This document shows positions 43,504-52,935 of a stretch of DNA of 64,000 nucleotides, in pieces. The DNA lies in NCBI GenBank assembly GCA_020073305.1, contig JAIQFK010000016.1, positions 99,346 to 163,345 on the forward strand. Direction: 5' to 3'. Every line of letters starts with the position of its first letter. The first letter of the stretch is position 1. This DNA comes from Terriglobia bacterium (lineage in GTDB: Bacteria > Acidobacteriota > Terriglobia > Bryobacterales > Bryobacteraceae). Position numbers and translations under genes: made by a program. The notes beneath the pieces are model-generated. The model was not told the DNA's origin. It did not search any database and saw only the letters and a program-made list of their open reading frames with translations.

Positions 43504-44559
43504 ATGGCTCCCGAAGTCGCTCCCATCCGCGCAGGCGAAGAAATCGACGTGCGCGCACTGGCCGAATACCTGCGCGGCAAGGTGGAGGGCGCCGTGCGGG
43601 ACGTGCGTGTCGAGCAGTTTCCGGGCGGCCACTCCAATCTCACCTACCTGGTTCGCGCGGGTGATCACGAGTATGTGCTGCGCCGGCCGCCGCTCGGTCC
43701 CGTGGCGCCCAAGGCGCATGATATGGCGCGGGAATTTCGTGTGCTCGAGGCCGTCCACCCCGTATTTCCTCCGGCGCCTCGCGTCTACCTTCTCTGTGAG
43801 GATCCGGCGGTGATCGGCGCAACCTTCTTCTTGATGGAGCGGCGCCAGGGCGCCGTGCTGCGGCGCGACATGCCCGCCGAATTTGCACGTGACTCCGCGT
43901 TTCCGCGCAAGGCCAGCGAAGGCTTCATCGACTGCCTTTCGCAACTGCACTCGATCGACGTGGCACGCCAGCCGCTTGCGGGCCTCGGGCGTCCCGAGGG
44001 CTTTCTCGAGCGGCAGGTGCGCGGCTGGACTGAGCGCTGGCTGCGCGCCAAAACCGAAGAGATCCAGGGCATGGACAGTCTCATCGCATGGCTCTCCGAT
44101 CGCCTGCCAGCATCCGCCCGGCCTGCCCTCGTCCACAACGATTTCAAGTTGGACAACATCATGCTCGATCCCCGGAATCCCGCGCGGGTCGAAGCTGTCC
44201 TCGACTGGGAAATGGCCACGGTAGGGGATCCGCTGGTAGACCTTGGCTGCACTCTCTGTTATTGGACGCAGGCCGGAGACCCGGAAATGCGAGGCGGCTC
44301 GCTCAGCGGTATCACCGCCATGCCCGGCTGGTACACGCGCGCCGAGCTGGTGCGCCGCTATGCTGAAAAGGCCGGGCGCGATGTCTCCGGCTTAGGTTAT
44401 TACGAAGTGTTTGGGTTGTTCAAACTCGGCGTGATTCTGCAGCAGATCTATTTCCGTTACATCCGCGGCCAGACACGCGACGAACGCTTTAGCGATTTTC
44501 ATCTGCGGGTGCGCGGGCTCATGCGCGCGGCGGTCGAACTGGCGGAGCGTCTGGGTTGA
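43504..44559 (+). CDS. aminoglycoside-phosphotransferase-like kinase (ACAD10-type)
   Basis: A 351-aa protein of the APH/choline-kinase fold. The ATP-binding Lys region lies in the N-lobe (VEQFPGGHSNLTYLVRAGDHEYVLRRPP), the catalytic loop is LVHNDFKLDNIMLD (about 215-228) and the metal-binding Asp is in AVLDWEMATVGDPLVDLG. It is closest in pattern to bacterial relatives of ACAD10/11, which phosphorylate hydroxyacyl groups during fatty-acid breakdown. Its stop overlaps the histidine phosphatase start by 4 bp. Confidence 0.9.
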   Translation: MAPEVAPIRAGEEIDVRALAEYLRGKVEGAVRDVRVEQFPGGHSNLTYLVRAGDHEYVLRRPPLGPVAPKAHDMAREFRVLEAVHPVFPPAPRVYLLCEDPAVIGATFFLMERRQGAVLRRDMPAEFARDSAFPRKASEGFIDCLSQLHSIDVARQPLAGLGRPEGFLERQVRGWTERWLRAKTEEIQGMDSLIAWLSDRLPASARPALVHNDFKLDNIMLDPRNPARVEAVLDWEMATVGDPLVDLGCTLCYWTQAGDPEMRGGSLSGITAMPGWYTRAELVRRYAEKAGRDVSGLGYYEVFGLFKLGVILQQIYFRYIRGQTRDERFSDFHLRVRGLMRAAVELAERLG

Positions 44560-45272
44560 GTACGCTCTATTTGATGCGGCATGGGCAGGCCGGGCTGCGC
44601 CACAACTACGACACCTTGTCCGAACTCGGACGCACGCAGGCCGGTCGCCTGGGCGACTACCTGGTGGCGCAGAATATCCGCTTCCGCGCACTATACTCCG
44701 GGGCGCTGACGCGCCAGCAGCAGACCGCGCAAGAAGTGGCCGGCGCATTCCAGCGGGCTGGGCGCGCCACTCCGGAAATTCACGTTGATCGCAATTGGAA
44801 TGAATTCGACCTCGACATGGTCTATCGGTCCATTGCTCCGCGTTTGAGCGCCGAGGATCCTGAGTTTCAGGCCGAGCACGAGAAATTGCTGCGCCAGATG
44901 GTTGATGACCAATCACCCGTGCATCGCGCCTGGACGCAATGCGACACGCTCGTGGTGCGCGCGTGGGTGGAGGGCCGGTATGAGGTGACGGGGGAATCCT
45001 GGCAGGCGTTCCACGAACGCGTCTGCCTGGGCCTCGAGACACTGAACGGCTTTGCATCCGGCGACGCCGTCGCGATTTTTTCCTCAGCTACACCGATCGC
45101 CGTATGGATTGGGATGGCTTTGGGGTTGAATGCACGGCACATCCTCCGCCTTGCGGGCGTCACCTACAACGCCGCGCTCACCACCATGCGTGTCCGTGAC
45201 GGCGACCTCGCCCTCTTCAGCTTCAACGGCACCGCGCACCTGCCGGAGCCTCATCTGAAGACGTTTCGGTAG
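44556..45272 (+). CDS. histidine phosphatase family protein (phosphoglycerate mutase-like)
   Basis: A 238-aa protein with the catalytic LMRHGQAG at 6-13 (nucleophile H9), LSELGRTQAGRLGDYL, the second Arg in LYSGALTRQQQTAQ, the acidic NWNEFDL, and the second catalytic His position replaced: the usual SHG segment reads IFSSATPIAV (about 172), where Ser stands in place of His. Loss of this His may lower or change activity. The start is TTG at 44556, coupled to the upstream kinase. The pair is often found with acyl-CoA dehydrogenase genes, but none is seen here. Confidence 0.85.
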   Translation: MSTLYLMRHGQAGLRHNYDTLSELGRTQAGRLGDYLVAQNIRFRALYSGALTRQQQTAQEVAGAFQRAGRATPEIHVDRNWNEFDLDMVYRSIAPRLSAEDPEFQAEHEKLLRQMVDDQSPVHRAWTQCDTLVVRAWVEGRYEVTGESWQAFHERVCLGLETLNGFASGDAVAIFSSATPIAVWIGMALGLNARHILRLAGVTYNAALTTMRVRDGDLALFSFNGTAHLPEPHLKTFR

Positions 45273-45276
45273 CGGC

Positions 45277-48200
45277 TTATTTGAAGCGTTTCTTGTAGTA
45301 AAAATCCAGGCCAAAGATCCCGCTCTCATCACGGACCGCCACCACCGACCAAAGCCGGTTCAGGGCCCACTCGATCCGGACCACTTGTGGATTACTGCGG
45401 GTCACGTTCGTAATGTATGTGAACGTAATATCGGGCGTGACCTGCTGTTCGAGCGTAAGGCGAGCCTGGGGGTTTTCAACGCCGGTCAGCTGCGGGTCGA
45501 TCTTGATCCGGCTGACTCCGAAGAAGCGCTGCAAGCGTCCCGCAACCGGGTTCGCAATCGCCTGCCCCACCAGAGCCGAGGCTCCGAGCTGCTGCCAGCT
45601 CTGCGCGGCTCCTGACTCTCTCGCGCTCAACGATACATCCGACGTGGGAGACCGCCCAGTCGCAAGCAGAGCCACGATATCGGAGAATTGCAGCGGCGGG
45701 TCGGAGCGGTACGTCACATTGAGCTTGTTCATAGGTCCGGAGATGGTGAGCGTAACATCGATACCGCGCGCTCGCGTCTGCAAATCGATGTTCAGGATGG
45801 GCTCGAGTTTCACAGGATTGTAGAACGAGATCGATCCTTGATTGATGGTGTACTTATTGCCGAAGAAGGTCGTCTCGCCTTGCGTGATGTTGATGCGGCC
45901 CAGCAGGACTGGATTGCTGGCTGTGCCGCGAAGCCGGAGCGCCGCCTCAGCCTGGATCTGCTGAGCCAGCGCCGACTGCACCTGCACATCGGGCGAGGTG
46001 TCGATCTGGATATCAAAGTTCATGCCGCCCAGCAACCCAACCCGAGTCGCAGGCGTGCGGACGGGCTCGGAGGACTTCGCCAGGATGGAGGCGAAATCGG
46101 TTCGGGGGTTGAAGCCCGTTCGTTGGATCCTTGCCGTGCCGGACACCTGGCTGCGCTCGATCGATCCGGTCCACGTCAGCCTGGCGCTGGCCACGGTGCT
46201 GACGCCCTCGGGGTACCGCACACGCACCTGCCGCGCGATCAACTCGAAGTGGAACGCGACATCACCGCCAGCGTACGAAGCAAAACCCGTGACCGACACG
46301 TTGCCTCCGCCCGATTCCCCCGTGAAAGTCTGGATGGTGGCGCGGTCACCCGTAAAAAGGATGACACCGCTCGCGTGGGAAATCCCGTTGGGAAAGGTCG
46401 CAACGTTCAGGTTGGCGTCCTTCAACTCGGCGCGGCCCGTGATCAGCGGCTCTGTAAGCGGGCCGCGAATGGCGGCGTCGGCGGTGATCGTCCCGGAAGA
46501 GACGAAGTCCGCGTTGAGGTTTTCCAGAACCGCGAGATTGAGGTTGCCGTTCACCCGGAGATCGAGTGGATTCTTTTCCTGAAATGATACCGTTCCGGTG
46601 AACGTGAGGTTGGTGTCCTGGGCAACCAGGCGCGCGCTTTCTACGCGCACGACAGAGTTCTGCATGGTCAGGCGGATCGGGCCCTGGTTGCGAAGCGTCA
46701 CCGCTTGCCGGTTGCCTCCCGCGATGTCACCGGCGAGTGGCGCGATCGCCAACTGAGGGATATCGAGAGATGCAGTCCATGCTTCGGGCTTCAGCGCGGG
46801 ACCGCTGATCGTCGCTTTTCCCTCCGCCGAGCCGGCAAACTTGAAAGAGGAAGCCGGGCGCGCCAGCCACGCGTCCAGCGCCGCCAGGTCGAGTTTCGTG
46901 AGTTCGATTTGCACCTTGCCGGGATAATCGTCCGCGAGGCGCCACTCGCCATCGGCTCGAATGGGGCAATTTGCAACTCCCGATTCCAGATGCGCCGTTA
47001 ACGATGTGCCTGCCGTCCTGACCGTCAGGCGCACCGCGCCGATGGGTTTCTGCGCCAAATGCACGCGCTCGGCGCTAACATCGGCGCTCAGGCTTGTGAG
47101 CCGGAATGCGGGCTGGCCGGCGCCGGTTTTCGAGATCGTGCCTGCACCTTTCGCCGTGATTTGCACGTCTCCAGCGATCGAAGGCTCGCGTTTCTCCAAC
47201 AGGTGAAACTGGCCGAGCGCCATGGAATTGCTCTCCGCCTCGAGGCTCAGCCGGCCGGTCTCGAAATCGCCAGGGCTGTGTGCGTAGGTCCCCTGGAATC
47301 GCACCTGCTTCGTTCCGGCATTGAGCTTGGCGTTAGCGATCGTGACCAGCGGGTTCAAGTAGTCGATGTGACCTGTCAGTCGGTCGAACGGTTCGCCGTA
47401 AACCGAGCCGTTGGCCACAGTCACGTCTGCTTTGATAAGCGGAGTGCGGGTGGTCCCCGTGATCTGCCCCGATGCGGAAAGCGTTCCCGTAGCGGCAATG
47501 TCCTTCTTGCCGGCGATCGCGAGCACGTCCTGAACGTCAGCGCCTGAGAGCGATCCCGTAGCGGCAAGCGCTCCGTCCGGATCCGGCTTCCAATCGCGCA
47601 ACGCCACCGTTGCCGCCAGGTTCGCGCGCAAAGCGCCGCGAGTCAAAATCGCGTCCCGGATCTCCACCGAAGAGTTCTGAGCAGTGATATCCGCGGCCAG
47701 AGAGTCGGCTTTCTCCTGCGCGTAGGTGAACTTCGTAAGCGCGATATGTCCGGCAATTTGAGGAGAACGCAGTGGACCGGTGATCGTGCCGTTGAATGCC
47801 GCCGAGCCGTTTTGCAATTGAACAGGCAGTTCGTGGGGCGCGCTGCTCGAAACCATGTCGAGTGCGGGCAGCAATTCATCCGGAGACTTGGTTTCGAGGC
47901 GGAGGCGCAACTGGCGCCCCAGCGTCCCCTCGAAATCCGCGCGGGTCGCGGGCAGCTGGACGAACGACTTTCCCAGATCGACCGTGCCGCGCGGTCCGTC
48001 ATAACTGGCGTCGATTACGCCGCGCACCGGCGCTTCGTCCGGCGCCGGAGAGAGAACCAGTTGCGAGTGAGCTTCGAACCGGCCTCGATTCAGATCGCTC
48101 AGCAGGCCATTCAGTTCCACGGAGCCCGATAACAGCCCATCCCAAGGCAGGCGCTTTGGCGTGAACAGCTCCGCAACGCGCCGGAGATCGAAGTGGCTCG

Positions 48201-49281
48201 CTTCGCCTTCCAAGCGGAGCCGGTCGAGCTTCTCGATGCGCGCCCGGCCGTTGAGACTGCCACCCAGCGCCGCCAGGCGCAGGCCGCTCAGGTCAATTTT
48301 GTCGGGATCAGCACGGAATGCCGCATCCGCGCGGACGTCGTGAAGCCGCAAGTCTCCCTGCCGGAAGGAAAGCCCAGGAGCGTGGAGCTTGCCCTCCAGG
48401 AGGTAATGCCCGAAATCGCGGATTGAGGCATTACCGCCGATCAGGACGGTGCCCTCGGACCGCGTCCCAATTCGCAGCGTGCGCAAGAGCTCGTCCATCG
48501 ACACGTGCGCGATATACTCGAGCCGCCATTCGGGCGATGAAAAGTTCCGGACAACACCCGAAAGCTCCACATCGGAATGCAGGGTCTCGAGACGCGCGCT
48601 GGAGACCGTGACTCTATTCCTGGCAATCGTGAGCGAAGCCTTGGCGCTCACATCCACAGGCACGTCGTGGCTGATTTGGACATGCAGCGGTTGAATCGAG
48701 ATGTCTCCGTGATAAGCGGGAGTGTTCGCATTGTAGAGAAACCGGGCGCGAAGGTTTTGGCCCGCGGCATTCCATGGATTCTTGCTCGAATTGGCTTCGA
48801 AGGAGCCGTTCTCGACGCTGAACCGCCCGATCGCCAAATCGAGAATGGTCTGAACGGCCGGCTTCTTCGACGGCGTCTTGGGCTGTGGCACGTTGCTCGT
48901 GCCATCGGGCCGCACCATCAGAGACACTTGCGGCTGCTGCACATCCACCGATTGCACGTCCGCCATGCGCGCCAGAAAGGAGATGATCTTCAGCACGACC
49001 GTAACGGACCGCACGCGTAGCAATGGCGGCGACCCCGAGGGCTCCGTACCGTGAATCACGAAGTCGTTCACGCGCGCCGTCAGGGTGCGCCATTCAAATT
49101 CGAACGAGCCGATCTCCACGCGGCCTCCGGTGGCCCTTTCCGCCTCGGCCACGATCCGTTGCCGCACTTGCTCGCGCAGCCAGCCGCTGCGCGCAACCAG
49201 GATGGCCCCGAGTACTAAAAGCGCTGCCAGCCCAAGAATGGAGCACCCCCAGATCCACGCCAGCCGGCTTCGACGGCTCAT
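45277..49281 (-). CDS. TamB/DUF490-like translocation and assembly module protein
   Basis: The protein is 1334 aa from the ATG at 49281. That start overlaps the SurA-like stop by 4 bp and puts the anchor helix (about 7-30) at the N-terminus. AsmA-like and long beta-repetitive segments follow, typical of TamB/AsmA proteins that form a hydrophobic groove across the periplasm. The last 300 residues are the DUF490 domain (GETTFFGNKYTINQGSISFYNPVKLEPILNIDLQTRARG). TamB works with the outer-membrane protein TamA and in lipid transport to the outer membrane. The gene ends 4 bp from the convergent histidine phosphatase gene. Confidence 0.93.
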   Translation of the reverse strand: MSRRSRLAWIWGCSILGLAALLVLGAILVARSGWLREQVRQRIVAEAERATGGRVEIGSFEFEWRTLTARVNDFVIHGTEPSGSPPLLRVRSVTVVLKIISFLARMADVQSVDVQQPQVSLMVRPDGTSNVPQPKTPSKKPAVQTILDLAIGRFSVENGSFEANSSKNPWNAAGQNLRARFLYNANTPAYHGDISIQPLHVQISHDVPVDVSAKASLTIARNRVTVSSARLETLHSDVELSGVVRNFSSPEWRLEYIAHVSMDELLRTLRIGTRSEGTVLIGGNASIRDFGHYLLEGKLHAPGLSFRQGDLRLHDVRADAAFRADPDKIDLSGLRLAALGGSLNGRARIEKLDRLRLEGEASHFDLRRVAELFTPKRLPWDGLLSGSVELNGLLSDLNRGRFEAHSQLVLSPAPDEAPVRGVIDASYDGPRGTVDLGKSFVQLPATRADFEGTLGRQLRLRLETKSPDELLPALDMVSSSAPHELPVQLQNGSAAFNGTITGPLRSPQIAGHIALTKFTYAQEKADSLAADITAQNSSVEIRDAILTRGALRANLAATVALRDWKPDPDGALAATGSLSGADVQDVLAIAGKKDIAATGTLSASGQITGTTRTPLIKADVTVANGSVYGEPFDRLTGHIDYLNPLVTIANAKLNAGTKQVRFQGTYAHSPGDFETGRLSLEAESNSMALGQFHLLEKREPSIAGDVQITAKGAGTISKTGAGQPAFRLTSLSADVSAERVHLAQKPIGAVRLTVRTAGTSLTAHLESGVANCPIRADGEWRLADDYPGKVQIELTKLDLAALDAWLARPASSFKFAGSAEGKATISGPALKPEAWTASLDIPQLAIAPLAGDIAGGNRQAVTLRNQGPIRLTMQNSVVRVESARLVAQDTNLTFTGTVSFQEKNPLDLRVNGNLNLAVLENLNADFVSSGTITADAAIRGPLTEPLITGRAELKDANLNVATFPNGISHASGVILFTGDRATIQTFTGESGGGNVSVTGFASYAGGDVAFHFELIARQVRVRYPEGVSTVASARLTWTGSIERSQVSGTARIQRTGFNPRTDFASILAKSSEPVRTPATRVGLLGGMNFDIQIDTSPDVQVQSALAQQIQAEAALRLRGTASNPVLLGRINITQGETTFFGNKYTINQGSISFYNPVKLEPILNIDLQTRARGIDVTLTISGPMNKLNVTYRSDPPLQFSDIVALLATGRSPTSDVSLSARESGAAQSWQQLGASALVGQAIANPVAGRLQRFFGVSRIKIDPQLTGVENPQARLTLEQQVTPDITFTYITNVTRSNPQVVRIEWALNRLWSVVAVRDESGIFGLDFYYKKRFK

Positions 49282-49925
49282 TGAAACGCCTCCGGATGGA
49301 ACTGAATGCGCGTACGTTTGCGGGTTGCATCGAGCCACTCATCCAGTTGCTGATCCACGCGCTGGTTGATGAGCGTCTCGCGGATTTGATCGCGACGGTC
49401 CTCGAGCTTCAGACTTTTGCCCGGATCTGCCGTGTTTTCGAGCTTGGCCAGCTGGCTTTCGAAGGTTGCGCGAATCTCGTCGTCCGTAACCTGAACGCCC
49501 GGACGGAAGCGCGTATCGATGAAGCGCAGCAGCGTGAGCTGCCAGAGCAGATAATCTTTCAGATCTCCTTCGGTCAGATCGTACTTCTCAAGAGCCCCGC
49601 GATACGCTTCAGGGCTTTGAAATCGTTGCGCCTGAACCTGCTTCAGCATGGTTTCCACGTCATCTTTATTGGGCCCCAGATAACGCCCGAGCTGCATTTC
49701 TCTGCGGATCAGTTTCTGCTCGATGAGCCGGTCCGCGGCTTTCTTCCTGGATTCCGGACTGAACTCCGGCGGATCGTCGTTCAAGAAAGCCGCCAGCCGG
49801 ATTTCCTGTGCTATTTCGCTCTCCGTGATGATCTGGCTGTCGAGCGTGACGGCCACGCGGTCGATCACTCCGGCGCGCGGGCCGGACGTGAACAATGTGG
49901 AGAGCAGAACCAGGCGCGCCAGCAT
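49278..49925 (-). CDS. SurA N-terminal-like periplasmic chaperone
   Basis: A 215-aa protein from the ATG at 49925, which overlaps the stop of the upstream TamA-like gene (TGATG). A signal peptide (about 1-18) leads into a SurA-like N-terminal domain: VIDRVAVTLDSQIITESEIAQEIRLAAFL, then KKAADRLIEQKLIRREM. The parvulin isomerase domain of SurA is absent; the C-terminus holds ETLINQRVDQQLDEWLDATRKRTRI. It probably escorts outer-membrane proteins or TamB substrates. Its place between TamA-like and TamB-like genes suggests a shared task. Confidence 0.85.
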   Translation of the reverse strand: MLARLVLLSTLFTSGPRAGVIDRVAVTLDSQIITESEIAQEIRLAAFLNDDPPEFSPESRKKAADRLIEQKLIRREMQLGRYLGPNKDDVETMLKQVQAQRFQSPEAYRGALEKYDLTEGDLKDYLLWQLTLLRFIDTRFRPGVQVTDDEIRATFESQLAKLENTADPGKSLKLEDRRDQIRETLINQRVDQQLDEWLDATRKRTRIQFHPEAFQ

Positions 49926-52891
49926 CAAAAGGCCTGCCCTATCGAGAAGAAAAATTGGAAGTGGCCGATGCTGTGGTCGGTTCGTTGCGAGGCGGGCTCG
50001 TTTCCGCAGATGATCAAATCGTCGATAGTCCCGCTGCAGCCATGGAACCGCGGCGGGTTGATGCTATACGCGAAGTCCACGCGCACGGGCCCGATCGGCG
50101 TACGGTAGCGGATGCCGAATCCCACGGCGTGCACCATGTAGTCGAAATCTTGCACATCGCGCTGGCGGACTCGAAACGAGAGGTTGCCGAGCTTCGAATA
50201 GATATTCCCCGCATCGTGAAAAAGCACGCCGCCGATGTTGGCACCCAGCAGCGGAAAGCGCAGTTCCGTCTTGTTCAGCAGGAGGGCGGTGCCGCCAATC
50301 GGGAATCCCGTGTCCAGGTCGCGTGGACCCGCCTGGTTGTCCGGGAAGGCACGCAGCGAATTGGTGCCGCCGCCGAAGAACCGCTCAGGAAAAGGAACGG
50401 CCTCGAGAACATCAGCGGTCCGGGACTGGTAGTTGAACGGAATGATGTCGCCGAACGTGGTTTCGCGCGCCAGCACCAGCTTCTTTCCCAGCGGATGGTA
50501 CGTAGCGTTGCGCGCCAGAACGCGGCCGAAATCCACCTGGGAACCGAAATATTTGGAGGCCAGCCCGATATCGACCGTGTTGTAGATACCTTTGTGAGCA
50601 TCGGTGGGATCGTCGCGGCGGTCCTGAATGTAGACAGTTGAAAGAATGCCCACGCGCACGGGCTGCGAAAGCAACGGCACCAGGTTCGGATCAATCTTCA
50701 GGTTCGACGTGCTCACGCGCCGGTAACTGAACCGGTAGATAATGCTGGACGGCTTGGACAGCTTCTGCGCGAGTTGTACCGATCCCTCCTCGCGCTGGGA
50801 GGAAAACGTCTGCACGTCGCGGGTGTTCGCGAACAAAGCGCTGAAGCTCAGATCGAGATTCTCGCGGTTGTGGACCCTGGGAGCCAGATACGTAAGAATC
50901 GCGCGTTGCTCCAGGTTGGAGACGCGTGTCCGCAAGCTGATGGTGTGCCCCAGGCCCAACACATTCAGGCGCGATACATCAAAAGAAACACGAGGGCTGA
51001 AACCGGGAGTCCCCGCCGGCGCGTCCAGGCTGGTCTGACTGTTTCCAATCTGCGCGATCTCTGCGCCGACGCCGCCATCAATGGAGTACTTCTTGGCTTC
51101 CTCGATCTCATAAATCACATATTTCCGCTGCGTATCGCCTTCGGGATTTTGGATCGCCATGTCGACCGTTGCGAAAATCCCGAGATCGTAGAGACGCCGC
51201 TGCGTGTCGGCCATTCGGATGGGCGACAGCGGATCGCCGGCCGCCAGCAGCAGGTTGCGTGAGACCAGTGCCGGCTGCGTATTGTTCAGTCCCTCCACCA
51301 GCACGTCTTGCACGAACTGCCGCCGGCCTTCCGTAATGACAAAGCGAAGCTCCACCTGGTGCGGTTGCGCAGCGGGTTTGGAACTCCATTCGAAGCTTGC
51401 GTTGGCAAAGCCGTTGGTGAAGTAATACGCCAGAATAGCGTCGCGGTCCGCGGCAACGCTGAAGTCGCTGAAGGGCTGTCCCTCCGTGGAGCTTAGGGTG
51501 GGGATGATCTTGCCTGCGTCCAGTTGCTGAATGCCCGCAACCTCGAGTTTCGACACGAACCACTGCGGCCCCTCGTCGATGATCACGACAACGCCCACGT
51601 CGCCGGTTTTCCCCTTGTAGTCATCCCCCACCTTGGAGGTGACCTTGACATCTCGAAATCCGTTCTGTTGATACAGGTCGCCGATGGATTCCTCGTCTCG
51701 GCGCTGCAAGGCCTCGCTATAGCGGCCTCGCCGCAGCTGAAAGGACTTCGGCGCCATGTACATGCGGTCGCGGATGGCGCCGCTGGTGAAGTAATGATTG
51801 CCCTGGATCTCCAGGTGCACCAGTTGGTGGCGCGGGCCCAGGTTGATCAGGTAGTCGATCTCCTGCCTGTCGTTTTGCAGTTTCTGTTCTTTGAACTCCA
51901 CCTCGGCTTCGAAGTAACCTGCGGCCTGAAACTCATCGCGCAGGTTCCTCTGGCCTTCGACCAGGAGGTCGCGGTCTACCGCCCGCTCTTCGTAGATCGG
52001 AACGTTCTGTTGCAGTTTCTTGTTAGAGACTTTCGCGCCAATCGCCTGGATGCTGACAATCGGGCCGGCGTCGACATCCAGTGTCGGCGTGGCACGGTCC
52101 GTGTCGTGATCGTAGTCCATGGACTTCAGGCGCACGCTGGCCATCAACCGGTCCTTTTTTTGGTAAAGAGCGCGCACGCCTTCGACGCCTTGGCGCGTAC
52201 GGGTCTGCGTAACCGGCCGCCAGCCTCCCACGAAACGGCGTTTCCACCTGGTGGCCAACACAATCTGGTCTACAGCCAGCTTCAGGTTCCCGAGCACGAC
52301 CGGCGTACGGTACTTGGCGCGCGGCCCGCTCTCCACCACAAAGTGAATATGTGCCTGTTGTGTTTTCGGATCATACTCGACGCGCGGCTGGAGGTCGCTT
52401 TCGGAATACCCGTTGGCGGTCAGCAGCCTGCGCACGCCGCGCTCCGCCTGGATCAGGTCCTCTTCGTGAAACGGCTGGCCCAGATCGAGACGCGTGGCGT
52501 CCGCCATTTGCCCGGGATTTGGAGGCTCCCCCACGTTCCCATCTACCGACACGTGCCCCACGAACCAACTGTTTCTGGTGATGAACCGGACAATCACGCC
52601 GTCCCCGGCCGCTTCCGCGCCCACCTGAATGTCTTCGAACCTCCCTGTGGCGAAGAGCTTCTGCATAGACTCGCGAATTTCCGCCATCCGCAGCGGCGTT
52701 CCCTTCTTCAGGGTGATCGCCCGCTCCAGGTCCTCGAGAGCCACCGGTTGCTCCGGCGGGCTGAACTGGATGTCGACGATGCGCCGGCCCTCGTAGGCTT
52801 TCGTTTCAGGTGGCTCCGCTGTAGCCAGCCCGGTCCACCCGAAGATCGTCAGCACAAGAAAGCGCGCGTAGCGAAGCCACACCATGCTCAT
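49925..52891 (-). CDS. Omp85-family outer-membrane protein (TamA/BamA-like) with many POTRA domains
   Basis: A 988-aa protein with a signal peptide (about 1-25), several POTRA repeats (about 35-600; for example GRRIVDIQFSPPEQPVALEDLERAI, WFVGHVSVDGNVGEPP, QLVHLEIQGNHYFTSGAIRDRMYM, WFVSKLEVAGIQQLDAGKI) and a C-terminal 16-stranded barrel of Omp85 type (about 640-988), ending with a Phe after FSIGQA. TamA has three POTRAs in about 570 residues; this protein has clearly more. Omp85 proteins insert barrels into the outer membrane. It heads the operon with the SurA-like and TamB-like genes. Confidence 0.92.
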   Translation of the reverse strand: MSMVWLRYARFLVLTIFGWTGLATAEPPETKAYEGRRIVDIQFSPPEQPVALEDLERAITLKKGTPLRMAEIRESMQKLFATGRFEDIQVGAEAAGDGVIVRFITRNSWFVGHVSVDGNVGEPPNPGQMADATRLDLGQPFHEEDLIQAERGVRRLLTANGYSESDLQPRVEYDPKTQQAHIHFVVESGPRAKYRTPVVLGNLKLAVDQIVLATRWKRRFVGGWRPVTQTRTRQGVEGVRALYQKKDRLMASVRLKSMDYDHDTDRATPTLDVDAGPIVSIQAIGAKVSNKKLQQNVPIYEERAVDRDLLVEGQRNLRDEFQAAGYFEAEVEFKEQKLQNDRQEIDYLINLGPRHQLVHLEIQGNHYFTSGAIRDRMYMAPKSFQLRRGRYSEALQRRDEESIGDLYQQNGFRDVKVTSKVGDDYKGKTGDVGVVVIIDEGPQWFVSKLEVAGIQQLDAGKIIPTLSSTEGQPFSDFSVAADRDAILAYYFTNGFANASFEWSSKPAAQPHQVELRFVITEGRRQFVQDVLVEGLNNTQPALVSRNLLLAAGDPLSPIRMADTQRRLYDLGIFATVDMAIQNPEGDTQRKYVIYEIEEAKKYSIDGGVGAEIAQIGNSQTSLDAPAGTPGFSPRVSFDVSRLNVLGLGHTISLRTRVSNLEQRAILTYLAPRVHNRENLDLSFSALFANTRDVQTFSSQREEGSVQLAQKLSKPSSIIYRFSYRRVSTSNLKIDPNLVPLLSQPVRVGILSTVYIQDRRDDPTDAHKGIYNTVDIGLASKYFGSQVDFGRVLARNATYHPLGKKLVLARETTFGDIIPFNYQSRTADVLEAVPFPERFFGGGTNSLRAFPDNQAGPRDLDTGFPIGGTALLLNKTELRFPLLGANIGGVLFHDAGNIYSKLGNLSFRVRQRDVQDFDYMVHAVGFGIRYRTPIGPVRVDFAYSINPPRFHGCSGTIDDLIICGNEPASQRTDHSIGHFQFFFSIGQAF

Positions 52892-52935
52892 GATAACTTA
52901 CGGTTTCAAAAGCAACTTTGTTACCATCGGGAAAG

